A stretch of DNA of 64,000 nucleotides, from NCBI GenBank assembly GCA_963845975.1, contig CAWJUD010000002.1, positions 1,736,001 through 1,800,000 on the forward strand, written 5' to 3'. Below the pieces are notes generated by a model. The model did not search any database. It worked only from the letters and a program-made list of their open reading frames with translations, and was not told where the DNA came from. Numbering within the stretch: position 1 is the first letter of the stretch; the number at the start of each line of letters is the position of its first letter. This DNA comes from JBEKIK01 sp963845975. GTDB lineage: Bacteria > Planctomycetota > Planctomycetia > Pirellulales > Thermoguttaceae. Made by a program: the position numbers and the translations under genes. Positions 38,973-47,821 of this stretch are shown here, piece after piece.

Positions 38973-40080
38973 TGATTTATCGAAACGCCGAACGTGGATA
39001 ATGCGGCTCAAGGATTTTTTCTTCGAGCGGCTGGGGCTCGATGTAGCTTCTGAGCTGGCCGCCCATAAGCACGTCCCCATCCATGGCACGACGATCTTCT
39101 ATTTCCTGGGCGGAATGGCCCTGTTCCTGTTCGCCGTTCAGGTGGCGACCGGAATCCTCCTGGCCATCTATTATAAACCTTCTCCGGATCAGGCCTTTGA
39201 GAGCGTACAGGCGATCATGACCGAAGTGGATTTTGGCTGGCTATTTCGTTCAGTCCATTCCTGGAGCGCCAATTTGCTGATTGGGATATTGTTCCTCCAT
39301 ATCTTGACCACGTACATGATGCGCGCATACCGGCCTCCGCGCGAGATCACCTGGATGACCGGCGTATTGCTGCTGTTTGTATTTTTGGCTTTCGGATTCA
39401 GCGGTTATTTGCTGCCCTGGAACCAGTTGTCGTTTTTTGCCACCCGGGTGGGCACGGCAATTGTGGGCGTGGTTCCCGTTGTGGGGAAATATTTCTTGCT
39501 TTTAGCCCGGAGCGGCGAGGACATTACCGGCGACACGCTGGCCCGCTTTTATGCCCTGCACGTGGTAATCCTTCCCTTGACGGTTTTGGCACTGATTGCG
39601 ATTCACCTGTTCCTGGTGCAAAAACACGAGATAAGCATTCCCCCGAAGGTGATCAAGAAATACGGGGATGAAAAGAAAGTTCCCTCCATGCCGTTTATCC
39701 CTCATTTCCTCCTGCGCGACATGGTGGGCTGGTACGTGGCCTTGGGAATATTGGCGGCGCTGGCGGCATTGTTTCCCTGGGAACTCGGCCAAAAAGCCGA
39801 CCCCTTTGGATCGGCCCCGCCCGGAATCAAGCCCGAATGGTACTTCGTTTTCATGTTTCAGACCTTAAAACATCTGCCCCCGCATATCTGGGGCATAAAA
39901 TGGCTGGAAGGCGAAATGGTCGGCGTTCTGTTTTTCGGTTTCTGCGGGCTGGTGGTGTTGGCCGTTCCTTTTCTGGACGTTGGCGCCGGCCGTGAACAGC
40001 CGCGCAGGATTTTGAATTTCCTCGCCGCCCTGGCAGTATTGTTTTTTATCGTGATGACCGCATGGGGACTTATCGAATGA
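38953..40080 (+). CDS. Cytochrome b (b6-type) of a Rieske/cytochrome b complex
   Basis: 375 residues, about eight helices. It is the quinol-oxidising membrane core of the complex. Heme-ligand pairs are SVHSW...LFLHIL (13 residues between His) and ALHVV...IAIHLF (14 between), the latter spacing being typical of b6-type cytochromes. The C-terminal part carries the Qo-site PEWY (IKPEWYFVFMFQTLK), so the b6 and subunit-IV-like portions are fused. The TTG at 38953 is chosen because a near-perfect AGGAGG lies 6 bases upstream; ATG at 39001 is the alternative and lacks such a site. The stop overlaps the next ATG. Confidence 0.92.
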   Translation: MSRASPDDLSKRRTWIMRLKDFFFERLGLDVASELAAHKHVPIHGTTIFYFLGGMALFLFAVQVATGILLAIYYKPSPDQAFESVQAIMTEVDFGWLFRSVHSWSANLLIGILFLHILTTYMMRAYRPPREITWMTGVLLLFVFLAFGFSGYLLPWNQLSFFATRVGTAIVGVVPVVGKYFLLLARSGEDITGDTLARFYALHVVILPLTVLALIAIHLFLVQKHEISIPPKVIKKYGDEKKVPSMPFIPHFLLRDMVGWYVALGILAALAALFPWELGQKADPFGSAPPGIKPEWYFVFMFQTLKHLPPHIWGIKWLEGEMVGVLFFGFCGLVVLAVPFLDVGAGREQPRRILNFLAALAVLFFIVMTAWGLIE

Positions 40081-41432
40081 GAACTTTTCAGGGAATTCTA
40101 CTGCCGATTCCACTGATCATCATTGCCGCGGCGATTATGGCGTGCGCGGACACGAAAGATAAGCATACTCCGCCGAAAGAGAACAATTGTGTGCTCTGCC
40201 ACGGCAACGGAGACGTGTGGGAGGGTGAAAAACTGCGTTTTTTCATCACTGAAGCCGATCTTGCCAAAGACGTCCATTGGCAAAGGGGACTGCGTTGCAC
40301 GGATTGCCACGGCGGCAACGCCCAGGCCGAGGAACCCAGGGCGGCGCACGCCGAGGAGGACGGTTTCCACACCGTGAAGTCGCCCGCCGACGTGCCCAAG
40401 TTCTGCGGCGACTGCCACGCTAACATCGAATACATGCGGCGCTATCAGCCTTCTCCGCGAACCGATCAACTCGCGGAATACTGGACGAGCGGCCACGGCC
40501 AGCGACTCAAAGCCACAGGCGACCCGGAGGTGGCCACCTGTATCTCCTGTCACGATAAGCCCCACGGTTCGGCCCAAGACAAGACCAAACATGGGATTCG
40601 GCCCGTGACGGAGCTGGAATCGGCCGTATATCGTACGCGGGTGGCCAAGACGTGCGCCGGGTGCCATTCCGATCAGGAGCGCATGAAAGGGCGCCAATAT
40701 CACGGCCAGCCGTTATCTTGCGACGAATATACCAAATGGCGCGAGAGCGTGCACGGCAAGGCAATGATGGAAAAGGGCGACTTGAGCGCAGCCACGTGCA
40801 ATAACTGCCACGGCAACCACGGCGCCATGCCACCGCAGGTCGATACGGTGGCCAATGCCTGCGGCACTTGTCATGGAAAGGTCGCCAAGCTCTTCGAGAC
40901 TGCACGGATGAAACACAAATTCGAGGAAGTCGGGCTTCGCGGTTGCGTCACCTGCCACGGGAACCACGAAATAACCCGGCCTTCCGACGAGATGTTGGGA
41001 ATGGGGGACAAAGCGGTCTGCGAGCGGTGTCACGCGAACGGCAAGTACGGGGCCACGCTCGCCGGGGCGCAGGCCGCGCGGACCCTCCGCTCCGACCTAG
41101 TTCAACTTCAACTTAACATCGATACCGCCGAACAAACGCTTTCCGAGGCCCAACGCCTGGGAATGGAAGTAGGCCAACCGCGTTACGAACTGCGTGCGGC
41201 TGTAGATGCCCTGACCAACGCCCGCTCGTTGATTCACACCTTCCAAGTCAAACCGGTGGAGATGGCCCTGGCCGGCGGCGCGAAAGTGGTTATTGAGGTC
41301 CAGAACAAGGCAGAGCACGCCCTGCAGGAGCATACTTATCGAAGAATATGGTTGGCTGCAACTCTCGTGCCCATCCTGCTTGTTATCGCCCTATTGTTGC
41401 TATATATCCGCAGCCTGCCCGCTGCTAAATGA
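40077..41432 (+). CDS. Nonaheme cytochrome c with C-terminal membrane anchor
   Basis: 451 residues. The N-terminal signal (LPIPLIIIAAAIMACAD) has a lipobox-like Ala-Cys. Nine CxxCH motifs follow (CVLCH, CTDCH, CGDCH, CISCH, CAGCH, CNNCH, CGTCH, CVTCH, CERCH). Then come a helical, probably coiled-coil region (QLQLNIDTAEQTLSEAQR) and a C-terminal membrane helix (LVPILLVIALLLLYI). The first 100 residues share DVHW, CxDCHGGN and EDGF with the undecaheme-cytochrome b fusion, so the two are paralogous there. ATG overlaps the cytochrome b stop (ATGA). Probably the c-type electron acceptor of the Rieske/b complex. Last gene of the plus-strand operon. Confidence 0.9.
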   Translation: MRTFQGILLPIPLIIIAAAIMACADTKDKHTPPKENNCVLCHGNGDVWEGEKLRFFITEADLAKDVHWQRGLRCTDCHGGNAQAEEPRAAHAEEDGFHTVKSPADVPKFCGDCHANIEYMRRYQPSPRTDQLAEYWTSGHGQRLKATGDPEVATCISCHDKPHGSAQDKTKHGIRPVTELESAVYRTRVAKTCAGCHSDQERMKGRQYHGQPLSCDEYTKWRESVHGKAMMEKGDLSAATCNNCHGNHGAMPPQVDTVANACGTCHGKVAKLFETARMKHKFEEVGLRGCVTCHGNHEITRPSDEMLGMGDKAVCERCHANGKYGATLAGAQAARTLRSDLVQLQLNIDTAEQTLSEAQRLGMEVGQPRYELRAAVDALTNARSLIHTFQVKPVEMALAGGAKVVIEVQNKAEHALQEHTYRRIWLAATLVPILLVIALLLLYIRSLPAAK

Positions 41433-41486
41433 GCAACTTTTTGCGAATCCTGCGTTAGGTCATGGTATGCCGGAAGCGCGGAAACA

Positions 41487-43733
41487 TTAGAATATTGCGG
41501 AAAATCCTCCCAGGATCCCCTGGGCAGTGCCGGTCTGGTAGCCCGGGGCCTTGTCCAGGAAGTCGTACAATTCATATCGGTAGAAGTTGACGACGCGTGG
41601 GCTGATTGCCCAGTCCACGCCCAGCCTGACGCGCGTGGTTTGGTTGAGCACTTCTGAATACCCGCCCAGGTCGGTGATGGTACCGCCGGGGACGACGGGA
41701 TTGGTCGACGCCGTGGCCAGTGTGATGGCCGAGTTGTTGATCAGGTCGCGGCCGCGGACCCATTCGAATTCTCCCGTCAGTGTTACCCGCTCGGTAGCGG
41801 CATAGCGGGACCCGAAGGTTATGACGTGGGCCTGTCCACCATAGCTCCACCGCCCGGTGCTTGTAGGGGCCGCGGACGTCGAGCCGGTCGTGAAGGTGCT
41901 CTGGTCGGCCACGCTGATGTCCTGAGCCACGAAATTGGAGTACACGGCATAGCCGGCCGAGAAAGACAGCCTGTTGGTGGCGGCGTACCAGGCTGTGAAG
42001 GACATGGGGTAATTTTCCTCGTCGAAACTGATGGGTCTCGTGGAATCGCCGAACAAACCGGTGGTGTAGCCCCTTTCGATTCCCACGGTTGCGTTGAAGA
42101 TGAACCAGTCGGCAGGGACCCAATTGAAGCCCATTTCCACGATGTGGTCCTGCTGCGGCAACAGAGTGTTGGTCAGTCCGTTGAAGCTTTGCACGCCGAG
42201 CAGGGGTTGGTTGGCGTTCTGATACTTGTAGTGGAGAAAGGTGTCGAAGCGTGCCGACCAGCGCATGTCCGGACCGACCTGGAAACTGTTGGTAATGGTG
42301 TGCGACTCGTCGATTTCTCCGCCCGTGGCCAAGTCATAGATTGCATTTTTTCGATCGAGATCGCAATACTCATAGCCGCCGACGATCGCCAATCCGCCCA
42401 GGCCGTAGCCGCGGCCCCCCGGTCGCCACACGCCTTTAGCGCCGGCCGTGGACTTGTGATAGTCGATGGGATGGTCGACCGATGGAATAAACGAAGTGCC
42501 GTTGCTATTGAACGCCGGATTTAAGGCTGCCACCCTGCCCACGTCCGGCATGGCTTCGTCCTCGTTGAAAACGGTGCCGTAACCTGTGAGGCTCAAGTTT
42601 TCGATCGAGGTGTTCGTCAACCTAAAGTCCATGTCGTTGAACCATCGGGCCATTCCGATATCACTATCCACGGTGTTGCCGGCCATCAAGAAGGCGTAAG
42701 CCCTGGTGTTTTCCGTAATCTGGCTGCTGATCTTGAGCTGATCCATTTGCGTGCTGTTATCCGGCGTTACGCCGTAGGAGTGCGGATCCAGATCACTGCC
42801 GGAAGGAACATTGTAGCTGAGCACGCCGAAGCGGTCGTAGAACCGCGACGTGATCGAATCGGCGGCCGTAAAGTTCCGCATGGGCCGGGAATATTCGATG
42901 GTGGTGAATTCGCCCAGTCGGGCTTCGATGACGGGCTTGATTTCCGTGGTTATCCAGTCGATTTGCTGCATCTGGCTGAGGACGTGGCATCTTCTGGCAC
43001 TAAGCTGCCCTAAATCGGCTCCTCCGAAGCCAAGGTGGTCGGGCGGGAGGGTGGCTGTTCCCGGCGCATTGTAGCACATGGCTACCGCGTTGACTTGTCG
43101 CGTGCCGTCTTTCTCCATTCCCCACACATCGAGGCGGACTCTGAGGTTGTCGGATATATCTTTTTTGAACGAGGCATTTAGTTCTTGCACCCGCACAGCG
43201 TAGTCCTGGCCGAGGTTGAGATCCTGCTTTATGATCTTTGGTGCGGGGACGGTGCTGGCGACGACGGCGGGGGTGGTGTCGGCCATTTTGTCGAGTGGAT
43301 CGTGATCGAGGCGGTGTATAAATCGCTCATAGTCGACATTGGCCGAAAAGCCCGGCTGGTAATAATAGAGCTTACCCAGCGTGGTTTCCTGGTCGTTTCC
43401 GGTGGCCGTGACGTTGAGCGTTCTGGTCCCATTGCTGGACAGCCCGTCCAGATCCCAGAACGGCGAGGGTTTCAGGCTCTGGTATTCGCCGGTTTTTGCG
43501 GGCGATCCTTCGTTCCACATCGCCCACCAGCCGAGACGCGCGTCAAAGGCTGAGTAACTCGGAGGGAGGTCGAGCAGCACCGGGTTGCCGTCGGTGCGCG
43601 CGCCGATGTCCGCATATACCTGATCGCCGGACGGCTGACTGCCGGGCCGGGATTCCTGTGCATTGGCTGCCCGGCCCCACAAGGGAAGCGCAAGCAGCGT
43701 AATAACGGCGATTAGTGGAGGCCGCCGTGTCAT
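41487..43733 (-). CDS. Outer-membrane beta-barrel protein, MtrB/PioB-like candidate
   Basis: 748 residues with a cleavable signal peptide (LIAVITLLALPLWGRAANA). The body shows alternating amphipathic strands throughout (such as RVRLDVWGME, TRVRLGVDWAI) and ends in the aromatic residue typical of outer-membrane barrels (GGFSAIF). GGGGGA precedes the ATG. It follows the 14-heme lipoprotein by 53 bases in the same direction, the arrangement of porin-cytochrome conduits in which the barrel encases a multiheme protein. Sequence similarity to MtrB itself is not obvious by eye, so the assignment rests on topology, size and neighbour. Confidence 0.72.
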   Translation of the reverse strand: MTRRPPLIAVITLLALPLWGRAANAQESRPGSQPSGDQVYADIGARTDGNPVLLDLPPSYSAFDARLGWWAMWNEGSPAKTGEYQSLKPSPFWDLDGLSSNGTRTLNVTATGNDQETTLGKLYYYQPGFSANVDYERFIHRLDHDPLDKMADTTPAVVASTVPAPKIIKQDLNLGQDYAVRVQELNASFKKDISDNLRVRLDVWGMEKDGTRQVNAVAMCYNAPGTATLPPDHLGFGGADLGQLSARRCHVLSQMQQIDWITTEIKPVIEARLGEFTTIEYSRPMRNFTAADSITSRFYDRFGVLSYNVPSGSDLDPHSYGVTPDNSTQMDQLKISSQITENTRAYAFLMAGNTVDSDIGMARWFNDMDFRLTNTSIENLSLTGYGTVFNEDEAMPDVGRVAALNPAFNSNGTSFIPSVDHPIDYHKSTAGAKGVWRPGGRGYGLGGLAIVGGYEYCDLDRKNAIYDLATGGEIDESHTITNSFQVGPDMRWSARFDTFLHYKYQNANQPLLGVQSFNGLTNTLLPQQDHIVEMGFNWVPADWFIFNATVGIERGYTTGLFGDSTRPISFDEENYPMSFTAWYAATNRLSFSAGYAVYSNFVAQDISVADQSTFTTGSTSAAPTSTGRWSYGGQAHVITFGSRYAATERVTLTGEFEWVRGRDLINNSAITLATASTNPVVPGGTITDLGGYSEVLNQTTRVRLGVDWAISPRVVNFYRYELYDFLDKAPGYQTGTAQGILGGFSAIF

Positions 43734-43786
43734 AAGTCCCCCCTGTGAAATTCAGCAATTTTCAGTTAAAGGTTGGATGTTTTATC

Positions 43787-45340
43787 TTATCGAGTAAAGA
43801 AAACTTCTCCGCTTTGGGAGATTCGGTTCGTACCGTGGATCTGCTGATGGCATTGGGTGCAATCAGAGTAGAACCCCTGGCGGAGCGATTGATTCGCGGC
43901 CGGGGCAAGCAACAAGCCCGTGCCTCCCGAACTCGAGGCGTCTGGAGCAAGTTTAGACCCCGGCGGGTGGACCGCGTTGTGGCCCGGATGGCACCGCAGG
44001 CAAAGGAACGTAGCCGGCTGACGTAGCAGGTTGTTGGCCACTGTTCCGTGCGGTTCGTGGCAAATGGCGCAGTTTTCGCGAACCGGCGGGTGTTCAAAGG
44101 CATACGGCCCTTGTTTATCGGCATGGCACTTGTAACATACAAGGTTAATCGTCGCTTCCTTGAGGTTATCCGTTTCCTGTCCGTGGGCATCGTGGCAATC
44201 GGAACACACCATTTTTCCTTCCTTGATGGGATGGTGCGAAGGCAGTGCATTCAGGCCGTAGATTTTGGGATGGCATTTGTAGCAGGCCTCCGGTTGTTGC
44301 ACCGACATTGCCAACCGCTTGGGGCGAGTGACTTCATAATGGTTGATATTCACGATCTGTGGCACGCAGGCCCTGGGATGCGGATTGTGACAATCGGTGC
44401 AGCAGACACCATTAAGGTTATGTGTTGAAGAAAGAAAGGCCATGGCAGGCGTATGACTGCTATGACATTGCAGGCAAAGGTCCTTCCGGCTTGATTCCAA
44501 GATCTGGCCGTGGGGATTATGGCAGGTTGTACAATTAAATCCGTTGGGACCGCAGATCTGGTGCGGGCCGGCTATTTGCTGGAGTTCGCGCATGTCGCAA
44601 TGGCACCGGTAACAAATATCCGGAGCAATGGCGCCCAGGTTATGTGAAGTTCCGCGGAGCGGGGGCAAATCCTTTGAAGGCTTGACGTACCCTTGACCGG
44701 AATCTTGCATGGTGGCGTAGGCCGTACCACGGAAACCGGTCTGAATAATCGGAGCATTTGGAGGTAGCTGGGTTTGTCCGGGTTCGCTGGTTGCCGGGGT
44801 GCCCAGGGGAACATTGTAGTGACCGCGATGACAATCGACGCAAGTCACTCCGCAATGAGCATGCTTCGAGCAGCGCCATTGCGCACCGGCGGCGCATTGA
44901 TTCTGTTCGTGGCATTTCAAGCAGGCCTCGGCCCGGGCAACCGGATCGCCCTTTTTAAAACTGAAGATCAGGCCCGGCTCCTTGCCCCTGGTTTCCACGT
45001 GACGGCTGGCCGGCCCGTGGCAGGATTCGCAAGTATCGCCGCGGTGTACGTTATTGGCGAATGATTTTGCGTACGCCTCGTGGCACTGCGAGCAGATTTC
45101 GTCGTCGTTGACATATTCGGCGCCTTCGAGGACGGGCACCTGACCTTTGACCTGCTGGTAGGATACCTGCTGAAAGAAGTTGTTTCCTCTAGGCCAGCCC
45201 GGATCCAAATTCGGCTCGGTACGCCGGGTCACCTGATGCGGTGACTTGCAGGAGGTACATGCCAAAGCCGCAAGGCTTAACAAAAACATCCCAAAAACAA
45301 TGGGCCCAATCGAGCGTTTCCTGGGGTTGACGGTGAACAC
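43787..45340 (-). CDS. 14-heme c-type cytochrome lipoprotein (MtrA/DmsE-like)
   Basis: 517 residues. A lipoprotein signal ends LLSLAALAC. Fourteen CxxCH motifs follow in regular order, from CSQCH and CESCH (CESCHGPASRHVE) to CLRCH and CTQCH. Repeated CHxPHG and CHxxHG contexts resemble decaheme MtrA/DmsE-family cytochromes that cross the outer membrane inside a barrel. The GTG start has AAGGAGG 7 bases upstream. It is followed at once by the beta-barrel gene. Convergent with the Rieske/b operon. Transfer of electrons through the outer membrane is the most likely role; direction is unknown. Confidence 0.88.
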   Translation of the reverse strand: MFTVNPRKRSIGPIVFGMFLLSLAALACTSCKSPHQVTRRTEPNLDPGWPRGNNFFQQVSYQQVKGQVPVLEGAEYVNDDEICSQCHEAYAKSFANNVHRGDTCESCHGPASRHVETRGKEPGLIFSFKKGDPVARAEACLKCHEQNQCAAGAQWRCSKHAHCGVTCVDCHRGHYNVPLGTPATSEPGQTQLPPNAPIIQTGFRGTAYATMQDSGQGYVKPSKDLPPLRGTSHNLGAIAPDICYRCHCDMRELQQIAGPHQICGPNGFNCTTCHNPHGQILESSRKDLCLQCHSSHTPAMAFLSSTHNLNGVCCTDCHNPHPRACVPQIVNINHYEVTRPKRLAMSVQQPEACYKCHPKIYGLNALPSHHPIKEGKMVCSDCHDAHGQETDNLKEATINLVCYKCHADKQGPYAFEHPPVRENCAICHEPHGTVANNLLRQPATFLCLRCHPGHNAVHPPGSKLAPDASSSGGTGLLLAPAANQSLRQGFYSDCTQCHQQIHGTNRISQSGEVFFTR

Positions 45341-45741
45341 CGTATCGCCTCCTTGCGATTTGGGTCAATGAGTTAGTAAAGATGCTATAGCGGTGATTTA
45401 AAATATTTTGCGACCAAAGCGGTAATTTAAGCTAAATTTTCCGAATGGTCAAAATTTGTCATTAAATGGAATCACAATTTCCGTAGAGATTACTTTCCTG
45501 GTAGGGCAGCCCAACTCTCGTGCAAATGTGTTATTTTGGGAAAATGGGTTATTACAGTTTTCTTCGATATACGCTTATGTGGTAATTGAACCTTTTTTCA
45601 TATTGACTGGCAATTTCTAAGGGGATATTTACTGGGTTATATGTGAATAGCTGGTCTTATATCTGTATTATCCGCACAATCAGCAGAATCTGCGGAATCA
45701 CTATCTTAAATAGATTGTGCGCAGACGGTGCTGACGATCGA
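45341..45741. other. Intergenic, AT-rich, promoter region of the 14-heme gene
   Basis: AT-rich, with no repeat or RNA gene recognised. It lies upstream of the minus-strand 14-heme gene and beyond the end of the histidine operon, so it should hold the promoter of the former. A plus-strand frame at 45643-45906 has no similarity I recognise. Confidence 0.45.
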
Positions 45742-45867
45742 TTAGCGAAGCGATCCATCCAGTGTCATCAACTCGCCGTTGATGATTTTGTTCATTGCGT
45801 TTGTTTCATTCTTCATCCAGCCACTGGCGATAATCTCGTCTTGGTCCGCGATCTCCAAGTTCGGCAT
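45742..45867 (-). CDS. Possible small protein at the end of the hut operon
   Basis: 41 codons starting MPNLEIADQDEIIASG, with GGAG about 9 bases ahead of the ATG, on the same strand and 44 bases beyond the ftcD stop. It is acidic and has no motif. It could be a small gene or the eroded start of a larger one. Support is limited to ribosome site and position. Confidence 0.25.
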   Translation of the reverse strand: MPNLEIADQDEIIASGWMKNETNAMNKIINGELMTLDGSLR

Positions 45868-45911
45868 ACTGATAGTCTCCGCCGGCCGCTTGGGTCGAGA
45901 CTATAGGTTGT

Positions 45912-47769
45912 TCACGGTCCGAGGCCGATCATTTCAGCGAGTTTTTTGTCGACATAGGTGGCGTTTGCGTGGAGAAGCGTCTCGGCCTGTTTCAACAAGT
46001 CTGCGCATTTATTCCGCATGTCATTGACAAACGAGGCGTCCTTGACGTCCTTGAGGTTGATCAGGACGTTCCAGGTTCCGCCGCGGACGCCCGCAAAGGC
46101 GATTTCGCAGCCCACGGCGCCGTCGGTGATCGAGGCGACGTTGCCGGTAAGAACGATTTCGTGCGCGACTTGCATTGCCTCGTAACTTGCCAAGGCGGTC
46201 TGATAAGGGACGTTCACGGCTTGCTTGATGCCGTCCTGCATTTTTGCCTCGCGGACCTGTTTTTCCTCGGCGGTAGCCGCGGGCAGCCGCATTGCCTCCA
46301 GATAAGCGTTGAAAGCATCCGTGTCTTCATCAACGGCCTCGAGCAGTTTATCTTTGATGGATTGCGCTTTTTCGGCGATCCGCAGGACGACATTTTCCTT
46401 TTCCGGGTCGATGGCGGCGATTTTTCCGTGCGTGATGTTCGCCACCATGGAGGCCAAAGCCGCGCCGAGCGAGCCGGCCAGCGCCGCAATGGAGCCGCCG
46501 CCGGGTGCGGGCGTGTCGCGGGAAACTTCATCGGCGAAATCCTTGACCCTCATGCCGACCAAGGCGTTTTGCCTTTCTGCCGGCGCGCCGATGACTTTTT
46601 TATCGATGTCGAAAGGTTGAACGTCGCCGAGGCCCATTGAGAAGACGGCCGTTTCCAGAACATCGCGCAAGGGAACATGCGGAGAGCGTTCCTGTCGCCG
46701 CAAATAGAATTTTCCCGCCTCCAACAATGCCTGAAAGGGGACCAGGCCCACGATTTCGCTGCCGGTGACCAGGAGTCCGCGGAGGGCGGCGAGTTTTCTC
46801 GCCTCTTCCAAGACCAAATGGGGCGGCGTTATTTTATAATTCGTTAAATTGACGGAAATCTGCCGCGCGTTTGTAGGCGTTGGCGTACCATCCGACGGCC
46901 CTGCAACAGGCGAAGGTTCCGGCCCGGGCGACCTTTCCACCGATCGCATCGACGGGATTGCCGATGGTTTCAGAAGCCAGTTTGCGAAGATCATATTGAT
47001 GGACGGAGAGGCAATGTTTTTCCGTTTCCTCGAAGGTTTTACCGGTGAAATCACAATTTCCGCAAGGATAATAATTTTCCCTGTAATATAGAATCGCTCC
47101 TTTGGAATAATAGGGGGAATTCGATTTCGCCCGGGCTGCGCGCCCTTTTTCCCGCAATTCAAAGGCGATATCGGTCGCGGCGTGCTTATCGCGGGTATTC
47201 AACGTGATGTTATAGGCAATAAGAAATTCCCTGGCGCCGATCACGGCGGCGCCGGACTTGGGATTGAAGATCGCGGGACCACAGTCCGGTTTCCACTGCG
47301 GATCGCGGAGCTTAGCGGCAAGACCTTCGTACTCGCCCTTTCGGATGTCCGACAGACTCCGTCTTTCCGGAGCGTCCGCGGCGGCGCCGTAAAAATAGAC
47401 GGGGATACTCAATTCGTCGCCAACTCGCCGTCCTACGCGGCGGGCGATTTCAGCACAGTCTTCCAAAGTCACCCCTTCGACGGGAATGAAAGGGCAAACG
47501 TCGGCCGCACCCATTCTCGGATGCGAACCGCGGTGCTTGCTCATGTCGATGACTTGCGCCGCCTTGGCAATCGCTTGGAAGGCCGCTTCGGCAACGGACT
47601 GCGGAGAACCGATGAAGGTTATCACCGTTCTGTTTGTGTCGGGACCCGGATCGACGTCCATCAGCCGGACGCCCGGCACGGACTCGATTGCATCAGCGAT
47701 CTGCTTGATTTTTGCCGGGTCCTTACCTTCGGAAAAATTCGGAACACATTCGACGATGGGTAATGCCAT
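45912..47769 (-). CDS. ftcD: Bifunctional glutamate formimidoyltransferase/cyclodeaminase (frameshifted as read)
   Basis: The N-terminal 300 residues are the formimidoyltransferase (IVECVPNFSEGKDP, HRGSHPRMGAADVCPFIPV). The C-terminal 300, in another frame, hold the remaining transferase segment (SVNLTNYKITPPHLVLEE) and the cyclodeaminase (DEVSRDTPAPGGGSIAALAG). The frames join at a CG run, 46863-46870, where one extra base explains the break. The protein moves the formimino group of formiminoglutamate to tetrahydrofolate and releases ammonia, the last step of this histidine pathway. Combined length is near the 540-620 expected. It follows hutH by 52 bases. Confidence 0.88.
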
Positions 47770-47821
47770 GATGATTTTTATACCATGATATTTTAACGGT
47801 TGAAACGGATGTTCGTGATTA

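Noticed and set aside
45643..45906. 87-codon plus-strand frame upstream of the hut operon end
   Set aside because: No ribosome site or motif; it overlaps a better minus-strand small frame in the same region.
46834..47162. FtcD halves as two separate enzymes (formimidoyltransferase and cyclodeaminase)
   Set aside because: The second frame begins with residues that belong to the transferase domain, so a frameshifted bifunctional gene explains the data better than two genes.
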